Below are positions 60,056-64,000 of a stretch of 64,000 nt of DNA, piece by piece. Origin of the DNA: Iodobacter violaceini. GTDB taxonomy: Bacteria > Pseudomonadota > Gammaproteobacteria > Burkholderiales > Chitinibacteraceae. The stretch spans positions 47,916-111,915 of the forward strand of contig NZ_JAAOLX010000013.1 in assembly GCF_011601265.1 (NCBI RefSeq), written 5' to 3'. Numbering within the stretch: position 1 is the first letter of the stretch; the number at the start of each line of letters is the position of its first letter. Both the position numbers and the translations under genes were made by a program. The notes under the pieces were generated by a model. The model had not been told where the DNA came from and made no database searches. It saw nothing but the letters and a program-made list of their open reading frames with translations.

Positions 60056-60083
60056 CAAAAACCCCGCCAAGGCGGGGTTTTTT
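60056..60083 (+). terminator. Terminator after csp copy 2
   Basis: An AAAACCCCGCC/GGCGGGGTTTT stem ending in T, 16 bases after the stop. Confidence 0.85.
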
Positions 60084-60118
60084 CACGTCTGGGGTTTGTG
60101 CATCATGGTTTTGATCAA

Positions 60119-60142
60119 ATAAAAACCCCGCCGAAGCGGGGT
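60119..60142 (-). terminator. Terminator of icd
   Basis: On the minus strand, ACCCCGC/GCGGGGT with a four-base loop, then a T run, 29 bases beyond the icd stop. Confidence 0.8.
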
Positions 60143-60171
60143 CAGATCTGGCTGATTTGCCGGAGTCAGTA

Positions 60172-61395
60172 TTACATACGTTCAATAATTGCTTTACCAA
60201 AGCCAGAGCAGCTTACTTCTGTAGGATTGTCCATCAGGCGGGCAAAATCGTAAGTAACAATTTTGTCTGCAATGGTTTTTTCCATCGCTGCGATGATCAG
60301 GTCGGCAGCTTCTTTCCAGCCCATATGACGCAGCATCATTTCAGCAGAAAGCAGTAGTGAGCCAGGGTTTACTTTGTCTTGGCCGGAATACTTTGGTGCT
60401 GTGCCGTGCGTTGCTTCAAACATGGCAACGCTATCAGATAAGTTTGCGCCCGGAGCAATCCCAATCCCGCCTACCTGTGCTGCCAGGGCGTCAGAAATAT
60501 AATCGCCATTCAGGTTGAGTGTTGCAATTACATCGTATTCAGCTGGGCGTAAGAGGATTTGCTGCAAGAATGCATCAGCAATCACATCTTTAATGACGAT
60601 ACCGTTTGGCAGTTCAAGGTATGGGCCGCCATCAATTTCTATTCCGCCAAATTCTTTCTTGGCTAATTCGTAGCCCCAAGTACGGAACATGCCTTCGGTG
60701 TATTTCATGATGTTGCCCTTGTGAACAAGGGTAACGCTCTTGCGGTTGTTGTCGATTGCGTACTGGATTGCACGACGTACTAAGCGTTCGGTACCTTCTT
60801 TGCTAACGGGTTTGATGCCGATGCTTGAGGATTCCGGGAAGCGAATTTTCTTCACGCCCATTTCATTTTGCAAGAAATCAATGACTTTTTTAGCGCCTTC
60901 CGATTGTGCGTCCCACTCGATACCCGCGTAGATGTCTTCGGTATTTTCACGGAAAATAACCATTTCGATCTGTTCCGGGTGCTTAACAGGGGAGGGAACA
61001 CCCTGGAAGTAACGAACCGGGCGCAGACAAACATAAAGATCAAGTTGTTGACGCAGTGCTACGTTCAGTGAGCGGATGCCACCCCCTACTGGTGTTGCCA
61101 GCGGGCCTTTGATTGATACAACATATTCTTGCAGTGCAGCTAGTGTTTCTTCGGGCAGGTAAGTGCCATCCGGATACAATTTGGAGGCTTTTTCACCACA
61201 ATAGATTTCCATCCAGTGGATTTTACGGCCGCCACCGTAGCATTTCTTTACCGCAGCGTCGACAACGTCGATCATGACTGGGGTGATATCTACACCAATG
61301 CCGTCGCCTTCGATGAACGGGATAATCGGATTATCTGGAGTCGCAAGGTTTTGGACGATTTTCGCGCCATCTTGCGGAACTTTGATCAGGCTCAT
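60172..61395 (-). CDS. icd: Isocitrate dehydrogenase (NADP)
   Basis: TCA-cycle enzyme converting isocitrate to 2-oxoglutarate; 407 residues, the E. coli-type homodimeric form. Substrate motif [24 protein letters not shown] (split near residues 195-215), [13 protein letters not shown], and [19 protein letters not shown]. The serine in the SS-SI segment is the AceK phosphorylation site in E. coli. ATG 61395 is the family start; an upstream frame extension to 61431 is ignored. Confidence 0.95.
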   Translation of the reverse strand: MSLIKVPQDGAKIVQNLATPDNPIIPFIEGDGIGVDITPVMIDVVDAAVKKCYGGGRKIHWMEIYCGEKASKLYPDGTYLPEETLAALQEYVVSIKGPLATPVGGGIRSLNVALRQQLDLYVCLRPVRYFQGVPSPVKHPEQIEMVIFRENTEDIYAGIEWDAQSEGAKKVIDFLQNEMGVKKIRFPESSSIGIKPVSKEGTERLVRRAIQYAIDNNRKSVTLVHKGNIMKYTEGMFRTWGYELAKKEFGGIEIDGGPYLELPNGIVIKDVIADAFLQQILLRPAEYDVIATLNLNGDYISDALAAQVGGIGIAPGANLSDSVAMFEATHGTAPKYSGQDKVNPGSLLLSAEMMLRHMGWKEAADLIIAAMEKTIADKIVTYDFARLMDNPTEVSCSGFGKAIIERM

Positions 61396-61520
61396 CTGTG
61401 TATTCCTGTTGTGTCGAGTGGTTTGTCGCATTTCGTCGGCTGGTATTGTGAATTTCTTGTGGGGCGCCGACGAAAAAACAGCCTATTATCGCTGTTTTGT
61501 AGCAATACTGCCAAGCCGCT

Positions 61521-62144
61521 ATGCCTCAGCTTATACTTTTAAATAAACCTTACGGGGTGATCTGTCAGTTCTCCCCTTCGCCACCGCATGCTTCGCTGGC
61601 TGATTTTGTTCCTATTAAGGATGTTTATCCAGCAGGGCGTTTGGATACTGACTCAGAAGGCTTGCTGCTTTTAACGGATTCAGGGTCTTTGCAGGCGAAA
61701 ATTGCCGATCCCAAGCATAAATTGCCTAAAACATATTGGGTGCAGGTAGAGGGTAGCCCGAGTTTGTCAGATTTACAGCCTTTGCTGACAGGCGTGGATT
61801 TGGGCGATTTTATTACTCAGCCGGCGCAGGTCAGGATCATTGAGGAGCCTTCTGGCCTGTGGCCACGTGTGCCACCTGTACGCTTCCGGGCCAGCGTACC
61901 CACAACCTGGCTGGAGATTATTATTCGGGAGGGCAAAAATCGCCAGGTGCGGCGTATGACAGCCAAAGTGGGCTTTCCAACCTTAAGATTGGTTCGCTAT
62001 GCAATTGGGGAGTGGTCTTTGGATGGGTTATCTCCGGGGGCTTGGAAGGCTGAGACAGTTGATGCTCCCCGGCTTGTCAAGCCTGGTGCTTTGCCGGCAA
62101 AACCTAAGCAGCGCGGCCGTCGCGGGCCAAATAAAACGCGTTAA
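61521..62144 (+). CDS. rluE: 23S rRNA pseudouridine synthase RluE
   Basis: RsuA/RluE-type pseudouridine synthase, expected to modify U2457 in 23S rRNA. It has 207 residues without an S4 domain, catalytic Asp in GRLDTDSEGLLLLT (39-52), and REGKNRQVRRM later. The C-terminus is a Lys/Arg-rich tail. Order rluE-nudJ-mnmA is as I recall from E. coli. Confidence 0.88.
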   Translation: MPQLILLNKPYGVICQFSPSPPHASLADFVPIKDVYPAGRLDTDSEGLLLLTDSGSLQAKIADPKHKLPKTYWVQVEGSPSLSDLQPLLTGVDLGDFITQPAQVRIIEEPSGLWPRVPPVRFRASVPTTWLEIIIREGKNRQVRRMTAKVGFPTLRLVRYAIGEWSLDGLSPGAWKAETVDAPRLVKPGALPAKPKQRGRRGPNKTR

Positions 62145-62180
62145 ACATTATGAGTTGGCTTTATTTTTAAGGAAAATTCA

Positions 62181-62630
62181 ATGTGGAAGCCTAATGCAAC
62201 AGTTGCTGCTGTTATTGAAGAGAACGGGCGTTTTTTGCTGGTTGAAGAGCGAATTGCAGGTCAGTTAAAGCTTAATCAACCTGCTGGCCATATTGAGCAT
62301 GGGGAGAGTATTGTTGAAGCGGCGATACGTGAAACATTAGAAGAAACCGCACACCATTTTGTGCCACGTTCTTTAATTGGCGTGTATCAATGGTCACCGC
62401 CGGAGCGGCCAGAGTTAACTTATCTTCGCTTTGCATTTATGGGCGATCTTGCCGGGATTGCAGTTGGGCGCGTTTTGGATGCGGATATTGAGCGGGCTGT
62501 GTGGTTAACCCGTGATGAAATTATGGCACGCGCTGAGCAGCACCGCAGTCCCTTGCTGCTGGCATGTATCGATGATTATTTGGCGGGGCGTCGTTACCCG
62601 CTGGAGATTTTGCGTGATTTTGATCGCTGA
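62181..62630 (+). CDS. nudJ: Nudix hydrolase NudJ
   Basis: Nudix phosphatase, NudJ type (hydroxymethylpyrimidine pyrophosphate and nucleoside di/triphosphates in E. coli); 149 residues opening [23 protein letters not shown] (first 23 residues). The Nudix box keeps catalytic Glu51, Glu54 and Glu55, but has Ala57 in place of the conserved Gly and Thr52 in place of a hydrophobic residue. Context between rluE and mnmA supports the call. Confidence 0.85.
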   Translation: MWKPNATVAAVIEENGRFLLVEERIAGQLKLNQPAGHIEHGESIVEAAIRETLEETAHHFVPRSLIGVYQWSPPERPELTYLRFAFMGDLAGIAVGRVLDADIERAVWLTRDEIMARAEQHRSPLLLACIDDYLAGRRYPLEILRDFDR

Positions 62631-62662
62631 GGCGATATTATTACGTTTACTGGAATATAAGT

Positions 62663-63724
62663 ATGTCTGACAAAATTGTAGTGGGCCTTTCTGGCGGGGT
62701 AGATTCCTCGGTGACCGCGTGGCTATTAAAGGAGCAGGGCTTCGACGTGGTTGGTGTCTTCATGCAAAACTGGGAAGATGATAATACCGATGAGTATTGT
62801 TCTATTAAAGAAGACAGCCTGGATGCGATCTCGGTGGCAGATAAAGTAGGGGTTGAGATCGAGCTGGTTAATTTTGCTCAAGAATATAAAGAACGAGTGT
62901 TCAGCTATTTCTTGGCCGAGTACTCGGCGGGCCGAACGCCCAATCCAGATATTTTGTGCAATAGCGAAATTAAATTTAAGTGCTTTCTTGATTATGCGAT
63001 CAAATTGGGAGGCACTAAGCTTGCAACGGGGCATTACGCTTCAAATCGGGTGCGTCCGGATGGCCGGACAGAGCTGCTTCGTGCTAAAGACGCTAGTAAG
63101 GATCAAAGCTACTTTCTATATAAGCTTAGCCAAGAGCAAGTTGCCCACGCAGTCTTCCCATTGGGCAATATGCTGAAAACAGAAGTGCGTGAGCTGGCAG
63201 AGAAAATTGGCCTTCATAACGCCAGGAAAAAAGACAGCACCGGGATCTGCTTTATTGGTGAGCGCCCGTTCCGTGAGTTTCTTAATCGCTACTTGCCTAA
63301 AGTACCAGGGCCGATGGTTACGCCTGAAGGTAAGCTTATGGGGGAGCATATGGGGTTAATGTACCACACCATCGGTCAGCGTCAGGGCTTGGGGATTGGG
63401 GGAGAGGGAGCGCCTTGGTTTGTTGCAGGTAAGGACATGGCTAAAAATGAGCTGATCGTGGTGCAGGGGCATAATCATCCTTTGCTGCTTAAAGGCACTT
63501 TGCAGGCACAAGATCTTTCCTGGGTGTTGGGTGAGCAGCCTGCACTGGGGCGCTACACTGCGAAAACACGTTACCGCCAGCAAGATGCTGCATGTGAGCT
63601 GGTTTGGATAGAAGATGGGCGTTGTGAGTTACGCTTTGATGAGCCGCAGTGGGCCGTTACACCGGGGCAATCTGTGGTGCTGTATGACGGAGAAGTCTGC
63701 TTGGGCGGCGGAATCATCATATAA
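62663..63724 (+). CDS. mnmA: tRNA-specific 2-thiouridylase MnmA
   Basis: Installs the 2-thio group of the wobble uridine in tRNA-Lys, -Glu and -Gln, with sulfur from the Tus relay; 353 residues. PP-loop SGGVDSS (10-16), catalytic Cys99 in NPDILCNSE and Cys196 in [10 protein letters not shown] terminator follows the stop. Confidence 0.96.
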   Translation: MSDKIVVGLSGGVDSSVTAWLLKEQGFDVVGVFMQNWEDDNTDEYCSIKEDSLDAISVADKVGVEIELVNFAQEYKERVFSYFLAEYSAGRTPNPDILCNSEIKFKCFLDYAIKLGGTKLATGHYASNRVRPDGRTELLRAKDASKDQSYFLYKLSQEQVAHAVFPLGNMLKTEVRELAEKIGLHNARKKDSTGICFIGERPFREFLNRYLPKVPGPMVTPEGKLMGEHMGLMYHTIGQRQGLGIGGEGAPWFVAGKDMAKNELIVVQGHNHPLLLKGTLQAQDLSWVLGEQPALGRYTAKTRYRQQDAACELVWIEDGRCELRFDEPQWAVTPGQSVVLYDGEVCLGGGIII

Positions 63725-63759
63725 AGCGCTATATGTCATAGTTATATTGCTTCTGTTTT

Positions 63760-63797
63760 AAACAAGCCGCAGGAAAATGCGGCTTGTTTGCTTTTTT
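63760..63797 (+). terminator. Terminator after mnmA
   Basis: A perfect 12-base-pair stem (63760-63771 with 63778-63789) and TTTTTT tail insulate the next operon. Confidence 0.9.
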
Positions 63798-63866
63798 AAT
63801 ACAGATTTGTGTTTTATACAAATCAATAACTTAGCGTATTACTACGGTTTTATTGCTTGGTAGTGG

Positions 63867-63895
63867 TTGACCCGGTACGGCAAGGTCCGTATATT
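63867..63895 (+). promoter_or_regulatory. rRNA operon promoter
   Basis: TTGACC (63867-63872), a 17-bp spacer and TATATT (63890-63895), with a start near 63902 and GC-rich discriminator TCGGCC, typical of stringently controlled rrn promoters. A/T-rich sequence upstream may serve as UP element. Confidence 0.75.
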
Positions 63896-63947
63896 TCGGC
63901 CTCTCGCTGCAGCACACACGGAAACGAAGTGATGCAGAAGCAGCGAA

Positions 63948-63966
63948 ACGATCTTTAAAAAAATAC
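63948..63966 (+). promoter_or_regulatory. boxA-like antitermination element of the rRNA leader
   Basis: The stretch GATCTTTAAAAA resembles boxA, where NusB-S10 binds nascent rRNA. The following bases up to the window end match 16S upstream leaders of Neisseriales as I recall them. The 16S gene itself is not in the window. Confidence 0.6.
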
Positions 63967-64000
63967 AGTCGATGAGTGTGAGTGCTTGATTCGGAAGCGA

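Overview
The window looks like a chromosomal segment of a betaproteobacterium, most likely order Neisseriales (Chromobacteriaceae or an Iodobacter-like relative). The evidence is the uninterrupted order tuf-secE-nusG-rplKAJL-rpoBC-rpsLG-fusA-tuf-rpsJ-S10-spc-alpha, protein sequences that resemble Neisseria and Chromobacterium orthologues, a pilBCD-coaE-zapD-yacG cluster, and moderate GC content. The genus is an inference from memory of these families; no database search was run.

Layout. (1) Positions 1-4.9 kb hold a tyrosine-handling cluster: a group II PLP-dependent decarboxylase resembling tyrosine decarboxylase (5' end outside the window), a TyrP-type permease, tyrosyl-tRNA synthetase and the PLP-forming kinase PdxY. 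(2) Positions 4.9-6.5 kb, minus strand: a small lipoprotein, a GntR/FadR-family regulator and two tRNA-Phe genes. (3) Positions 6.85-39.3 kb, plus strand: one of the longest conserved bacterial gene blocks. tRNA-Tyr, tRNA-Gly, tRNA-Thr and tuf are followed by tRNA-Trp, secE, nusG, the L11/L1 and L10/L7-L12 genes, rpoBC, the str operon with a second tuf, and the S10, spc and alpha operons ending at rplQ. It makes most of the ribosome, RNA polymerase core, the SecY/SecE translocon and elongation factors. The operon joints carry recognisable promoters, attenuator-like hairpins and an L10-type autoregulatory leader.

(4) Positions 39.3-50.5 kb: an HDOD protein, apaH, and an olsBA pair for ornithine lipids. 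The pair has four PhoB half-sites at exact 11-bp spacing upstream, so it is probably induced by phosphate starvation. These are followed by a minus-strand type IV pilus assembly operon (pilB, pilC, pilD) running into coaE, zapD and yacG, then a CNNM/CorC-type membrane protein and a YpjD-like cytochrome c assembly protein. (5) Positions 50.6-64 kb: ffh, the rpsP-rimM-trmD-rplS operon, ogt, xerD, an MscS channel, clpS-clpA, two tandem cold-shock genes, icd, and rluE-nudJ-mnmA. The window ends inside the leader of an rRNA operon, with a near-consensus promoter and a boxA-like element; 16S rRNA should begin just beyond the edge.

The content is overwhelmingly housekeeping. I see no phage, insertion sequence, CRISPR array or defence island, and no convincing wholly new system. 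The most interesting signals are the tyrosine decarboxylation cluster, the Pho-box-controlled ornithine lipid operon, repeated and hairpin-rich leaders at ribosomal operon joints, and a mosaic conversion pattern between the two tuf genes.
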